This document shows positions 32,152 to 40,678 of a stretch of 64,000 bases of DNA, piece after piece (positions within the stretch are counted from its first letter, which is position 1; the number at the start of each line of letters is the position of its first letter). The stretch covers positions 744,001 to 808,000 of the forward strand of contig CP046866.1 in assembly GCA_009789175.1 (NCBI GenBank), read 5' to 3'. The position numbers and the translations under genes were made by a program. The DNA is from Salinibaculum litoreum. Its GTDB lineage: Archaea > Halobacteriota > Halobacteria > Halobacteriales > Haloarculaceae. The notes under the pieces were generated by a model. That model was given only the letters and a program-made list of their open reading frames with translations. It did no database searches and had not been told where the DNA came from.

Positions 32152-32497
32152 ACGATTCGGCCGACATATCGGTGGCCTGTGATATGAGCGTACCGGTCCT
32201 AGTAGGGAGTTATATAACGGTTCTCGTACTCGTTCTTTTCTTCTTCAGTTCGTTCAATACAGGCCGTGCTGTGACCAGCAAGCATTCGCGCGAACGGAGT
32301 GAGCGCGATTCACTGAACGCGAGGCGAAGCCGAGCGTTCAGCCTTTTTAGCGTAGATTTTTGCGCCGAGAGGTGGGCGAGCGCAGCGAGCGCACCCGAGG
32401 CGGAAAAAGGTACTTGCGCAGGTTTAGTGAGCAACGTGTCCAGTCAGTCCACACTGAAAATCGCCACCCTGTGAAGAGTTCTCTGACACCCTCGTCC
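32152..32497. other. Intergenic stretch with G/C palindromic pieces
   Basis: No gene seen. AT-rich DNA at 32205-32250 is the likely promoter region of lemA. Imperfect dyads such as GCGAACGGAGTGAGCGC and GAGCGCAGCGAGCGC (32290-32395) are common haloarchaeal intergenic palindromes, possibly terminators for the DUF3592-like gene. Confidence 0.5.
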
Positions 32498-33703
32498 CTA
32501 GAGCAAAATCGGGAGTGTCACGCCCACCTGCGGGCCGAACATGCCGACGGCCATCGCCACGCCGCCGACGAGGAAGCCGATGCCAACGGGCAACCGCCAC
32601 AGCGCCCACTCCCGCCGGCCGACGAGGTCCTGTTCCTCGTCGTCGGAGATGAGATACATCGGCTCGGCTAACGCGTCTCCGTCCTCGACTTTCCTGACGA
32701 CCAGTCTGTCCTCGTCGGTCGCACCCGGCGGTGCGTCCTCACGCGGGTGGACCGTGCCGAAGACGTAGACGCTCTCGCCGTCCTTGATGAGGTTTTGCCT
32801 GTACTTGCGGTCGTTGTCCCGGCCGGGTCGGTCCGCGGGGAACCCAACGTCACCGACCGACTGGACGAAATCCTGCACCGCCGGTGGACCACGGTTGCTG
32901 GAATCGACGTAGATTTCGCTCCAGTCATCGGGGTCCAGGTCGTAGGTGGCGTCGTCGTGGGGCCGGACCAGTACCGAACCGGTTCCGTCGTCGACGGAGA
33001 ACGGCGTGTGGACGACAGCCTCCTCGACGGTCTTCCAGCTCCCACCGTCGTCGTCGTGGTCGTCGTCGTACTCCTCGATTTCGTATTTCGCGAGGACACA
33101 CTCCTCGTCGGAGAACGGTGCCGGAATCGGCGACCCGTCCTCAGCGACTGCTGTCCCTTTGATTTCGGAGGGACCCATCGACAGCGACTGTGCCTTCTCG
33201 GTCGGTGTGTCCTCCATGAGTTGGCGCTGCTTGCGCCGCCGGAAGCCGGTCCTGACGAGCCAGTACCCGCCCGCCGTCGCGATGCCGACGTTGAGCAATC
33301 CAACCCACCACATTCCCGGCATCCCGTCGTTACGGAGGTATGCGGCCCCGTGGTTGCGCGGGCTGTAATAAATCGTCACCTGGTCGCCCGACTCGTACTC
33401 GCTGGTGACGGCTGTGGCCTCGGACCGACTCCCGAAACTCCGCGCGAAACCGCCCGGGAAGACGTTGTCCTGTCTGTGGGTTTCCCCATCGATGGTGTAC
33501 TGGTAGTTCACCACCGGCTTGTAGGACTTGTCCCCGTCGTCGTCCTCTTCGATTTCGATGTCCGTCGACGTGACTGTCGCTTCGGTGGGCTCGTGTTCCT
33601 GCACGTCGGCGTGGTGTTCCAGCACTGGCAAGACGCCGACGGCCGACAGAAAGAGCACGATAAACAGGATGACGAGCGTCGCACCGATGCCCTTCTTGTC
33701 CAT
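32498..33703 (-). CDS. Membrane protein with DUF3592 and GIDE-like domains
   Basis: A 401-residue protein. The N-terminal helix GIGATLVILFIVLFLSAVGV and a second one near residue 150 frame a DUF3592 domain (VNYQYTIDGETHRQDNVFPG, YESGDQVTIYYSPRNHGAAY). Residues 170-360 resemble the GIDE-like domain (GPSEIKGTAVAEDGSPIPAP; ECVLAKYEIEEY; GSVLVRPHDDATYDL). Two more helices end the protein. Similar proteins are common in haloarchaea with no known role. Start MDKKGIG is unambiguous. Confidence 0.8.
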   Translation of the reverse strand: MDKKGIGATLVILFIVLFLSAVGVLPVLEHHADVQEHEPTEATVTSTDIEIEEDDDGDKSYKPVVNYQYTIDGETHRQDNVFPGGFARSFGSRSEATAVTSEYESGDQVTIYYSPRNHGAAYLRNDGMPGMWWVGLLNVGIATAGGYWLVRTGFRRRKQRQLMEDTPTEKAQSLSMGPSEIKGTAVAEDGSPIPAPFSDEECVLAKYEIEEYDDDHDDDGGSWKTVEEAVVHTPFSVDDGTGSVLVRPHDDATYDLDPDDWSEIYVDSSNRGPPAVQDFVQSVGDVGFPADRPGRDNDRKYRQNLIKDGESVYVFGTVHPREDAPPGATDEDRLVVRKVEDGDALAEPMYLISDDEEQDLVGRREWALWRLPVGIGFLVGGVAMAVGMFGPQVGVTLPILL

Positions 33704-33815
33704 GTGGTCCCTTCTCTATCCGTCTGTGTATAAATAACCTGCGTGACAGACCAGATTGGTTGTCACGTTCGTGCCGCCATTACCGTTTTAGTCGTTCGAG
33801 TCCAAGTTATGGGGT

Positions 33816-34061
33816 ATGGCAGACCTGAATCCGATGCCAGCAGACCAGCGAAACGTCGGCGGGTACGACCGTCTCGCGCGCGCACTGCTCGGCGTCGTCC
33901 TCTTTGGCATCGCCGTCTACGCAGCGACCGCGGGCCGACAGCTACTGGCTGTCTTTGCGATGATTGCGAGTGCCGGGTTACTGTTCAACGCGGCTACGCA
34001 GTTCTGTGGGGTAAACGCGGTGCTAGGCGTGGATACCTGTGAGTGGAAGCCAGAAGATTAA
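33816..34061 (+). CDS. DUF2892 (YgaP-type) membrane protein
   Basis: An 81-residue protein with a short soluble start (MADLNPMPADQRNVGGYDRL), then two transmembrane segments (ALLGVVLFGIAVYAATAG and LLAVFAMIASAGLLFNAATQ) and the ending CGVNAVLGVDTC. Two Cys in this ending are typical for DUF2892. It converges with the S17e gene, overlapping it by four bases at the stops. Confidence 0.88.
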   Translation: MADLNPMPADQRNVGGYDRLARALLGVVLFGIAVYAATAGRQLLAVFAMIASAGLLFNAATQFCGVNAVLGVDTCEWKPED

Positions 34062-34249
34062 GCTTCAGCAGCCGAACCCAGCTTGTGGGTGACGTAGCCG
34101 GCGATGCGGTTGCGGACGTTCTTGGACTCGATATTGGTAAGCTCGGTTACGAGTTCCTTGTTATGCTCGAAGTCCGTCGAAAACGCTTCGGGGTATCGCT
34201 CCATCAGCAGTGTGCCAGTCTTCTTGACGTAGGCGGGTTTAATGGCCAT
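34058..34249 (-). CDS. rps17e: 30S ribosomal protein S17e
   Basis: A 63-residue protein, MAIKPAYVKKTGTLLMERYP and a C-terminus with NVRNRIAGYVTHK, the family signature. It binds the small ribosomal subunit; S17e is restricted to archaea and eukaryotes. The start MAIKP is preferred over a Met four codons earlier, as in other haloarchaea. A TATA-like CCTTTTTAGG (34279-34288, minus strand) lies about 30 bases upstream. Confidence 0.97.
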   Translation of the reverse strand: MAIKPAYVKKTGTLLMERYPEAFSTDFEHNKELVTELTNIESKNVRNRIAGYVTHKLGSAAEA

Positions 34250-34275
34250 CGTTGCACCCACGTAACCCAGGGCAC

Positions 34276-34290
34276 CCCTAAAAAGGTTCG
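34276..34290 (-). promoter_or_regulatory. Promoter TATA element of rps17e
   Basis: The minus strand reads AACCTTTTTAGGGG about 30-40 bases before the S17e start, at the distance expected for a short-leader haloarchaeal transcript. Confidence 0.6.
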
Positions 34291-34306
34291 ATAGTGGCCC
34301 GCCCGG

Positions 34307-34906
34307 TCACGGTGTCTCACGGGGTGACCAGCCATCGACCAGGTCGCCCACGCGGTCGATGGCCCGCTGTTCACGTTCGCCGCCACAGCGTCGGACGACC
34401 TGCGCGAAGTACTCCAGCCGTTCAACTAGGGCTTCCCTATCGTATGCAGGGACATCCAGCCGTGAGGCCGCGACTGTCGCTTCCACGACGGCGGCGTGTC
34501 CACGGTTGGTCGCGGGGACGACTCGGCTCTCGACTGTCGTCTCGACAGGCGCTAGTGCCCAGTCGGTCCACTGGGTCCCCCCATCTTCGCCGCTGTCGCG
34601 CTTCTCGACGGTCACCTCGGCCCACGCATCGGCGCTGTCGAGCACTGGGTCGTCCTCTTCGCGGACTGTCAGTGCGGCCTCGACGAAATCGACCGGGTCG
34701 CGGGTGAACTGGACGTACCCCGCCCCACGCTCCTCGAAGTTGCGCCACGTCCGGGTCCGTCCCCACGTGCGAGCGGCCGCGGGGCCATCGCTGTCGAGCC
34801 CCTCGACGCCGAGTGCGGCGACGTTCCAGCGGTCGTTCGGTCCAAGCGTCGTCACGACGGTCTCGACGACTCCGGCGCGGTCGACGGGCCACTCGCTCAC
34901 GCTCAC
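34307..34906 (-). CDS. DUF447 family protein
   Basis: A 199-residue protein. DUF447 landmarks are ETVVTTLGPNDRWNVAALGV, ARTWGRTRTWRNFEERGAGY and NRGHAAVVEATVAASRL; the fold is a flavin-reductase-like split barrel. DUF447 genes are linked to tetrahydromethanopterin gene sets in methylotrophs and methanogens (recollection). Haloarchaea are not thought to use that cofactor, so the role here is open. It overlaps the stop of the CitG-like gene and is the last gene of a four-gene operon. Confidence 0.85.
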   Translation of the reverse strand: MSVSEWPVDRAGVVETVVTTLGPNDRWNVAALGVEGLDSDGPAAARTWGRTRTWRNFEERGAGYVQFTRDPVDFVEAALTVREEDDPVLDSADAWAEVTVEKRDSGEDGGTQWTDWALAPVETTVESRVVPATNRGHAAVVEATVAASRLDVPAYDREALVERLEYFAQVVRRCGGEREQRAIDRVGDLVDGWSPRETP

Positions 34907-35736
34907 ACCTCCAGTCCACGCTCCAGCGCGACGAACAACCCGCCCGCCACGAGGTCGGCTGTCGTGCCTGGGTTTATGTTCCGCTCGACCAGTTCAGCCG
35001 CGAAAGCCTCCGCGTCTTCCTCACCGGCCTGGACAGCAGCCGCGCGCCGGCGGATCTCCGCTGCGGTCTCGGGGTCATGTTGTGTAGCAACGAACGTATC
35101 GACCTCCTCGGTCAGCAGGTCTAGGTATGCGGCAGCAGCACGGTCGGTCACCGGTCCCGACTCGCTTTCGATGCGGTCTGCGGCCTCGAAAGTCCGCGGG
35201 TAGCCGTCGACCCACTCGGCGGCGATGCCGTCGTGGTCGCGGCTGCGCTCCATCACGTCCGCGAGCGTCAGCCCGCGCTCGCGCAGTGCCGATTCGGCAG
35301 CTGCCCCGCGACGCACGTCCAGCGGTCCCATGCCCTCCGGCGGTTCGGGGACGGCCACGTCGACGTACTCGAAGGCCTTGTAGAAGGCAACCGCGTCCTC
35401 GACGGTCGTCTCGGATACGACTCGTCGAGTCCCATCGGGGTTCAGGTCCTGTGCGGCCGAGGCCCGGACCAGCGGCGTCAGCAACAGGAGCGCACCGAAC
35501 TGGGTGTTCCCGCCCGACTGCTGGCTCATCCCGGCTACCGCTCGCCGGAACGACTCGCCGACCTCTGCCCCGCCTGCGGCCAGCCGCAAGCCGTCGCGGG
35601 CACAGACTGCCCCAGACAGGAAGTGTTCGAACCGCAGGTCGTCGTACTCCCTGTGTCGGTCGACGTTCCCCGGCTTGGGGGTCCCCGATACCTCCAGCAA
35701 CAACGCGAGCTGTGCATTCTCCGTGGTGGTCCTCAT
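34903..35736 (-). CDS. CitG/MdcB-like triphosphoribosyl-dephospho-CoA synthase family
   Basis: A 277-residue helical protein starting MRTTTENAQLALLLEVSGTP. Signatures include TPKPGNVDRHREYDDL, GGNTQFGALLLLTPLV and TVEDAVAFYKAFEYVDVAVP. Bacterial CitG makes the prosthetic group precursor for citrate lyase, which is not seen here; archaeal members occur with methanopterin- or F420-linked genes and probably add a ribosyl or nucleotide group elsewhere. Its start overlaps the stop of the dus-like gene (ATGA), and its end overlaps the DUF447 start. Confidence 0.85.
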   Translation of the reverse strand: MRTTTENAQLALLLEVSGTPKPGNVDRHREYDDLRFEHFLSGAVCARDGLRLAAGGAEVGESFRRAVAGMSQQSGGNTQFGALLLLTPLVRASAAQDLNPDGTRRVVSETTVEDAVAFYKAFEYVDVAVPEPPEGMGPLDVRRGAAAESALRERGLTLADVMERSRDHDGIAAEWVDGYPRTFEAADRIESESGPVTDRAAAAYLDLLTEEVDTFVATQHDPETAAEIRRRAAAVQAGEEDAEAFAAELVERNINPGTTADLVAGGLFVALERGLEV

Positions 35737-36542
35737 GTGTCTGCCTCCTGTCTGTGTCCCTGTTTTGCCCCGTCGCTGTGGTCGGCGACTGCCTCCCCTC
35801 GGCTGTCTGTGCCGAACCACGCCGCCGTCGCCTTCGTGACTCGCTTTAGCACGGCGGGGTCGTCGCTCGGTCTGCCCACGCTGACTGCGTCCGCGCCGTA
35901 GGCGAGATACTCCCGGACAGTCCGTTCGTCGCGGACGCCGTTGTTGGCGATGACGAACGCATCGGTGGCGGCCACCACCTGCGCGACGACGCCTTCCGAA
36001 TCCATCGCGTCGACGTGTATCACGTCCGCCCCGGCGTCACTCGCCGCCGCGGCAACCGCCGGCAGGTCGACGCCGGCGACCTCGGTCCGTACCTTCACAC
36101 TCACCGTTGCGCCCGCCGCTGCCGCCGCCCGAACCTGTTCGCGGAGTCGGTCGGTGTCCTGCAACAGGGACTGGCCGGCCCCTGCGGCACACATCTCGCC
36201 CTGTCGACAGTGAGCGTTAAGTTCGAGGACGGCCCCGTGGTCCGCACAGACAGTGGCCGCCTCACGGAGGGGGGACAGCGTCGTCGTCCTGACGTTGAAT
36301 CCCGGCCGAATCGGGACGTTCGAGAGGGCCGCGAGCTGGTCGTCGATGAAAGCCACGGGGTCAGATGGGAGAAACTCCGTCCGGTCGCGGTCGGCGACCA
36401 TCTCGCGTGCGGCCGCTCGCGTGGCGTCATCCAGCGCGATACCACCCAGGATGGCTGCACCTGCGAAGTCGGCACTCGCCCGTGCCCACTGGGCGTCGGC
36501 CTCGCCGCTGAGGCTCGCCAGCACGACACGCGGTGTGTCCAT
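35733..36542 (-). CDS. tRNA-dihydrouridine synthase-like TIM barrel
   Basis: A 269-residue flavoenzyme-like protein. It opens [20 protein letters not shown] and has LELNAHCRQGEMCAAGAGQSLL (the N.GCP-type segment with active Cys), VSVKVRTEV and GADVIHVDAMD, VIANNGVRDERTV and YGADAVSVGRPSDD, the phosphate-binding end of Dus-like barrels. It is shorter than true Dus (no C-terminal tRNA-binding helical domain), so the substrate may not be tRNA. In an overlapping operon after cofD. An F420- or pterin-linked reductase role is inference. Confidence 0.82.
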   Translation of the reverse strand: MDTPRVVLASLSGEADAQWARASADFAGAAILGGIALDDATRAAAREMVADRDRTEFLPSDPVAFIDDQLAALSNVPIRPGFNVRTTTLSPLREAATVCADHGAVLELNAHCRQGEMCAAGAGQSLLQDTDRLREQVRAAAAAGATVSVKVRTEVAGVDLPAVAAAASDAGADVIHVDAMDSEGVVAQVVAATDAFVIANNGVRDERTVREYLAYGADAVSVGRPSDDPAVLKRVTKATAAWFGTDSRGEAVADHSDGAKQGHRQEADT

Positions 36543-37534
36543 CACGCTGTCACCTCCTGTGCGTCCCTGACGGCGCGAGCGACCCGTGCCGCGTCCTCTT
36601 CGTCGTCCATCGACGTGTCGGTCCGGACCACCGGCCGGTCGAGGTCGGTCCCGTCGGCCTCGTCCAGTACGAACGCGTCCGCCCACGGGTACGCATTCGC
36701 GACGCCGGCAGTCGAAGCCTCGTACCCGACGGCTTCCATCAACTTCGCGGCCGGCCCGGAGAACACTTCGTCCTCGACGAACGGCGAGACAGCGACCACT
36801 GCGGTCTCGCGAAGCGCCCGCTCGATGCCGTCGATTGCGACCAGCGGCCCGATACTCGTCACCGGGTTCGAGGGGCCGACCACGACTGGCTCGGACAGCG
36901 CCGACAGGACGGCGTCGGTCGCTTCGGCCGCCTCGCTGCCACGGAATTCTACGTCCTCGACCTCGGGGTCCCCGTTGCGAGCGACCCAGAACTCCTGGAA
37001 GTGCATCACTCCCTCGGGAGTGTGAATCAGCGTCGCGACGGGGTCATCGCTCATCGGCAACAGGTCCATGTCCACCTCGAAGGCGTCCGCGAGTCGCTCC
37101 GTTGCCTCGGTCAGCGTTGCCCCTTCATCGAGCAACCCCGTCCGCGTGAGATGCACTGCGCGGTCCCGGTCCCCGATGTGCATGAACTCCGCGACCCCGG
37201 AGAAGCGCCGCCAGCGCGCAATCTCCCGGCCGCTGGTCTGGCTCTCCGCGGAGAGATAGCGCGGCCCCGAGTCGAGTCCCGCAGCGTCCGCCAGCCGTCG
37301 CAGTTCCGTATGCGTCCGGGCTGTGTCCCCGTCGATACCCCACCACGTCTCCCGGTCGAGCACCCTGCCGCCCAGAAAGAGAACCGTATCCAGGTCCGGG
37401 CAGACCAGATGACCCGCGAGTTCGATGTCGTCGCCAGTGTTTGCGACGACCGTTGTCTCGGCAGGCGGAAACGCCGCTGTCGCCCCGGCGAGCAACTTCG
37501 GTGTCCCCGTCCCACCGGAGAGAAACGTCACCAT
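36542..37534 (-). CDS. cofD: 2-phospho-L-lactate transferase (F420 biosynthesis)
   Basis: A 330-residue enzyme that joins the lactyl phospho group to the Fo deazaflavin core. Signatures are [17 protein letters not shown] at the start, [19 protein letters not shown] (substrate-binding Asp region), [16 protein letters not shown], and [20 protein letters not shown]. Product of haloarchaeal F420 pathway. The gene leads a tight operon with the dus-like, citG-like and DUF447 genes; the stop and next ATG overlap (TGATG). Confidence 0.95.
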   Translation of the reverse strand: MVTFLSGGTGTPKLLAGATAAFPPAETTVVANTGDDIELAGHLVCPDLDTVLFLGGRVLDRETWWGIDGDTARTHTELRRLADAAGLDSGPRYLSAESQTSGREIARWRRFSGVAEFMHIGDRDRAVHLTRTGLLDEGATLTEATERLADAFEVDMDLLPMSDDPVATLIHTPEGVMHFQEFWVARNGDPEVEDVEFRGSEAAEATDAVLSALSEPVVVGPSNPVTSIGPLVAIDGIERALRETAVVAVSPFVEDEVFSGPAAKLMEAVGYEASTAGVANAYPWADAFVLDEADGTDLDRPVVRTDTSMDDEEDAARVARAVRDAQEVTA

Positions 37535-37710
37535 ACGCCTCTGTAGGGCCACCCCGATTGATAAAGGCTAGTCTCCGGAGTGCCGGTTCTTGCCGTCATC
37601 CACCACGTCAGCGGGGTTGAGTCCGCTCTCACCGTGGCTCGTCGGCGGCGCGCTCCAGCGACATCCACACGCACTGACTCTTTTGTACGGAGCCGCCCTA
37701 TCCTCGCTCG

Positions 37711-38934
37711 ATGACGACCATCAAGGACAGCGTCCACGACCATATCGAGGTCCAGGGCGTGGCCGAGGACCTGCTGGATACGCCGCCCGTCCAGCGGTTG
37801 CGCCGTATCCGTCAACTCGGGACTGTCGACCTCGTGTACCCCTCCGCGAACCACACCCGGTTCGAACACAGCCTCGGGGTCTACCACCTCGCGGACCGTG
37901 CGCTTTCTCACCTCGGTATCGAGGGCCAGCAGGGCGAGCGCGTCAGGGCCGCCGCCCTCCTGCACGATATCGGTCACTGTCCGTACAGCCACAACATCGA
38001 GGCGCTCGTCTACCGCCACACCGGCAAGTACCACGACGACATCGCGGACCTCGTCGACGAGGGGCCCGTCGCGCGCACGCTCACTGACCACGGCCTGAAT
38101 CCCGACCGCATCGCGGACCTCGTGGCTGGTGGTGGAGAACTCGGCCAGCTCGTTTCAGGCGAACTCGATGTCGACCGGATGGACTACCTGGTCCGGGATG
38201 CACACCACACCGGCGTTCCCTACGGGACCATCGACCACGGCCGACTCGTCCGGGAACTGCGCTTTGTCGACGGGGACCTCGTGTTCGATGAGGGCAACGT
38301 CCAGGCGGCCGAGAGCCTGCTGCTGGCACGAGCGCTGATGAACCCCACCGTCTACTCACACCACGTCGCACGCATTGCCAAGGGGATGCTCCGGCGCGGG
38401 GCCGAGGGGCTGCTTGCGGCCGGCGAGACGACTGCCGAGGACCTCCGGCGCATGGATGACCACGCGCTCCACGTGGCGCTCCGGGAGTGTCCGGCAACCG
38501 AAGGCTACGCCCACCGACTCGAACGCCGCGACCTCTACAAGCGGGCGGTCTGGGCGGAGATGGAAGCCGTCCCACGGGATTTGCTCATCGCCGACCACGA
38601 CACCGTTCGCGATTTCGAGCGCGACATCGCGGACAGCGCCAACGTCGACCCGGAGGAGGTCATCCTCGACGTGCCGGCAGAGCCGGAGATGACCGAATCA
38701 TCCTCGTGTGTCCTCGTAAACGGTGAGGTCAGGCAGTTGAGCGAGCAATCGACGCTGGTCAATGCCCTGCGTGCTGCACAGCGTGACCAGTGGCGTCTCG
38801 GGGTGTACGCGCCAGCCGAACACAGCGAGCGTGTCGGTAATCAGGCGATACGAACGCTCGGGTTGGACCTCGACGGTGCGCTCGTCAGGGACGTTCGTCC
38901 CGGCATCAACGCGACCCTCGATGAATTCGAGTGA
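37711..38934 (+). CDS. HD-domain phosphohydrolase
   Basis: A 407-residue dNTPase-like HD protein. It begins MTTIKDSVHDHIEVQGVAED, RLRRIRQLGTVDLVYPSANH, and metal ligands TRFEHSLGVYHLAD (His), LLHDIGHCPYSHNIE (HD pair) and SGELDVDRMDYLVRDAHHTG (Asp). The central SGELDVDRMDYL block is typical of SAMHD1/YwfO-like dNTP hydrolases. Archaeal members are common and often uncharacterised. It is divergent from the cofD operon, 176 bases apart. Confidence 0.9.
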   Translation: MTTIKDSVHDHIEVQGVAEDLLDTPPVQRLRRIRQLGTVDLVYPSANHTRFEHSLGVYHLADRALSHLGIEGQQGERVRAAALLHDIGHCPYSHNIEALVYRHTGKYHDDIADLVDEGPVARTLTDHGLNPDRIADLVAGGGELGQLVSGELDVDRMDYLVRDAHHTGVPYGTIDHGRLVRELRFVDGDLVFDEGNVQAAESLLLARALMNPTVYSHHVARIAKGMLRRGAEGLLAAGETTAEDLRRMDDHALHVALRECPATEGYAHRLERRDLYKRAVWAEMEAVPRDLLIADHDTVRDFERDIADSANVDPEEVILDVPAEPEMTESSSCVLVNGEVRQLSEQSTLVNALRAAQRDQWRLGVYAPAEHSERVGNQAIRTLGLDLDGALVRDVRPGINATLDEFE

Positions 38935-39017
38935 TGGCTCGGTAGTGAAGGAGTACTACTGATTACCGTTACTATCGAAGCAAACTTTGAACCGTCCCGG
39001 GGTCCGTAGTGGGTGTG

Positions 39018-39317
39018 ATGACCGACCGTCTGCCTGACGGAGTGTCTGGGAGCGGCGACAGGCTCGAACTCCAGCACGATTGGGACCAGTCAAATTCGCT
39101 GGCAGTGACTATCATGGAGGGACTAGAGCGCGTTTCCGGTCGCCGCAACGACTCCTTCGACCCGCTCCACGAGACTGTCGATGTCGACGCTCTCGAATCG
39201 CTGTTCGCTCCCCGTACCGGGGGTGAGCCGCGCGGACCTGGTGAAGTTTCCTTCGAGCTCGACGGCTTTGCGGTCACCGTCACCAGCGACGGTACCGTGC
39301 TCGTCGGCCCACTGTGA
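39018..39317 (+). CDS. HalOD1 output-domain protein
   Basis: A 99-residue protein with SLAVTIMEGLERVSGR, then DPLHETVDVDALESLF and VSFELDGFAVTVTSDGTVLV, which is the haloarchaeal HalOD1 domain, found alone or attached to signal receivers. It probably acts as a single-domain regulator with the next two genes. The start could also be three codons earlier at 39009. Confidence 0.82.
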   Translation: MTDRLPDGVSGSGDRLELQHDWDQSNSLAVTIMEGLERVSGRRNDSFDPLHETVDVDALESLFAPRTGGEPRGPGEVSFELDGFAVTVTSDGTVLVGPL

Positions 39318-39451
39318 TTCGCTGGTATCCCGGTTCGTGACAGCCAAAGACAAAGGAATAACATACCTGCGAGGGGTACATCTGCCAGGGTGACACCTGC
39401 GGACGCATCCACCGAGGAGACGCGTCCGGCCCTGTCGGAGTGACACTACAC

Positions 39452-40093
39452 ATGATACTCATCGCAGATATCAGCGTGCCGTCTGATACGTTTCTACTCG
39501 GACGGCTGTTGGATGATTTCCCGGACACTGAGATAGAACTCGAACGACTCGTCTCCCTCTCAGAGACGGTCGTTCCGCTGTTCTGGGTCAACGGAGACGA
39601 GACGGCGGCTATCGAACAATCGCTCACAGTGGCATCGGAGACCGATTCCGTCCAGATACTGACAGAAACGGACGGACAGGCACTTCTGGAACTGCGCTGG
39701 AACGGCGACGGTGACGCACTCATCCAGGCACTCGTTGCGGCCGATGCGGACGTACTCCGTGCTGAAGGGACGGCCGATATCTGGGATTTCAGACTCCAGT
39801 TCCAGTCCCGGGACGCTCTCGTCGAATTCCGGCAGTGCTGTGAGCGCAACGATGTCCCGGTGACGCTTCGACGACTGTACAATCCCTCTGTCCCCGCCGA
39901 CAACGGGCGTCTCACCGATAACCAGTACGAGGCGCTCGTCACCGCGTACGAACGAGGCTACTTCGAAGTGCCGCGGGCTGCCTCGATGAACCAACTGGCT
40001 GCCGAGTTCGGTATCAGCGACAGCGCCCTCTCACAGCGCCTCCGACGTGGCACCTCCGCGCTCATCGCTGAAACACTGTGTTCTGACCTGTAA
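39452..40093 (+). CDS. Bacterio-opsin activator-like HTH-10 regulator
   Basis: A 213-residue protein starting MILIADISVPSDTFLLGRLL. The N-terminal two thirds match the GAF/HTH-associated BAT domain (LVSLSETVVPLFWVNGDE, DALVEFRQCCERNDVPVTL). The end is an HTH-10 domain (NQYEALVTAYERGYFEVPRA and LAAEFGISDSALSQRLRRG). Such proteins activate bop and other genes in response to light or oxygen. No sensor domain is present, so it is a short variant. Start ATG at 39452 is preferred over an in-frame GTG. Confidence 0.9.
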   Translation: MILIADISVPSDTFLLGRLLDDFPDTEIELERLVSLSETVVPLFWVNGDETAAIEQSLTVASETDSVQILTETDGQALLELRWNGDGDALIQALVAADADVLRAEGTADIWDFRLQFQSRDALVEFRQCCERNDVPVTLRRLYNPSVPADNGRLTDNQYEALVTAYERGYFEVPRAASMNQLAAEFGISDSALSQRLRRGTSALIAETLCSDL

Positions 40094-40223
40094 CGCCCTC
40101 TGGTGTTCCTTGCTCGTTTCTATCGCGTCCTCACTATGGCGATTTCAATCACAAAGGCACGAAAGGACTGTCAACTTCAGTACTGAAGGAAAGAATTCTA
40201 AGGATGCGTGTCGTACTCAAACT

Positions 40224-40628
40224 ATGGCACGAGCCGAGTCTCCGACAATTGACGAGACGTTCGAACTCCTGAGCCACAGCAGGGCACGGCTCGTGTTGCA
40301 GTACTTTGACCAGTACCCGAATCCGGTGAAACTGGAAGACATCTCCGAGATGATCGCTCGATGGGAAGCGCCAGAGGGGACCAGTCCCACACCCGAGGAC
40401 AGGGAACTGGTCCGTGAGAACCTCCACGAGGAGTGTCTCCCGTGGATGGCCACACTCGGTCTCGTGACCTACGACCCGGACGGCCGGATGGCCCGGTACG
40501 ATGGCGGTGCCATCTCCACAGCGATGGCCAACGCCAAGATGGTGCTCGGATTCCTCTGGTCCGCCGATGGCGACGCCGAGACCGGCCTCGGCGACGAGCA
40601 CAACCTGACCGGTGAGAACGACCGATAA
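40224..40628 (+). CDS. DUF7344-like helix-turn-helix protein
   Basis: A 134-residue protein starting MARAESPTIDETFELLSHSR with RARLVLQYFDQYPNPVKLED, ISEMIARWE and LHEECLPWMATLGLVTYDPD. This is the haloarchaeal DUF7344 pattern, a winged-helix regulator that usually carries the same ELLSHSRAR opening. A GC-poor promoter stretch with TTCTAAGG lies just upstream at 40194-40203. Confidence 0.82.
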   Translation: MARAESPTIDETFELLSHSRARLVLQYFDQYPNPVKLEDISEMIARWEAPEGTSPTPEDRELVRENLHEECLPWMATLGLVTYDPDGRMARYDGGAISTAMANAKMVLGFLWSADGDAETGLGDEHNLTGENDR

Positions 40629-40678
40629 GTTCACCCCGATGCGGTGATTTGAATGGGCGTCAGATCCACGGTAGGGGT

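Noticed and set aside
36015-37546. Two long plus-strand frames opposite the dus-like and cofD genes
   Set aside because: Antisense shadows caused by high GC content; the minus-strand genes have intact catalytic motifs.
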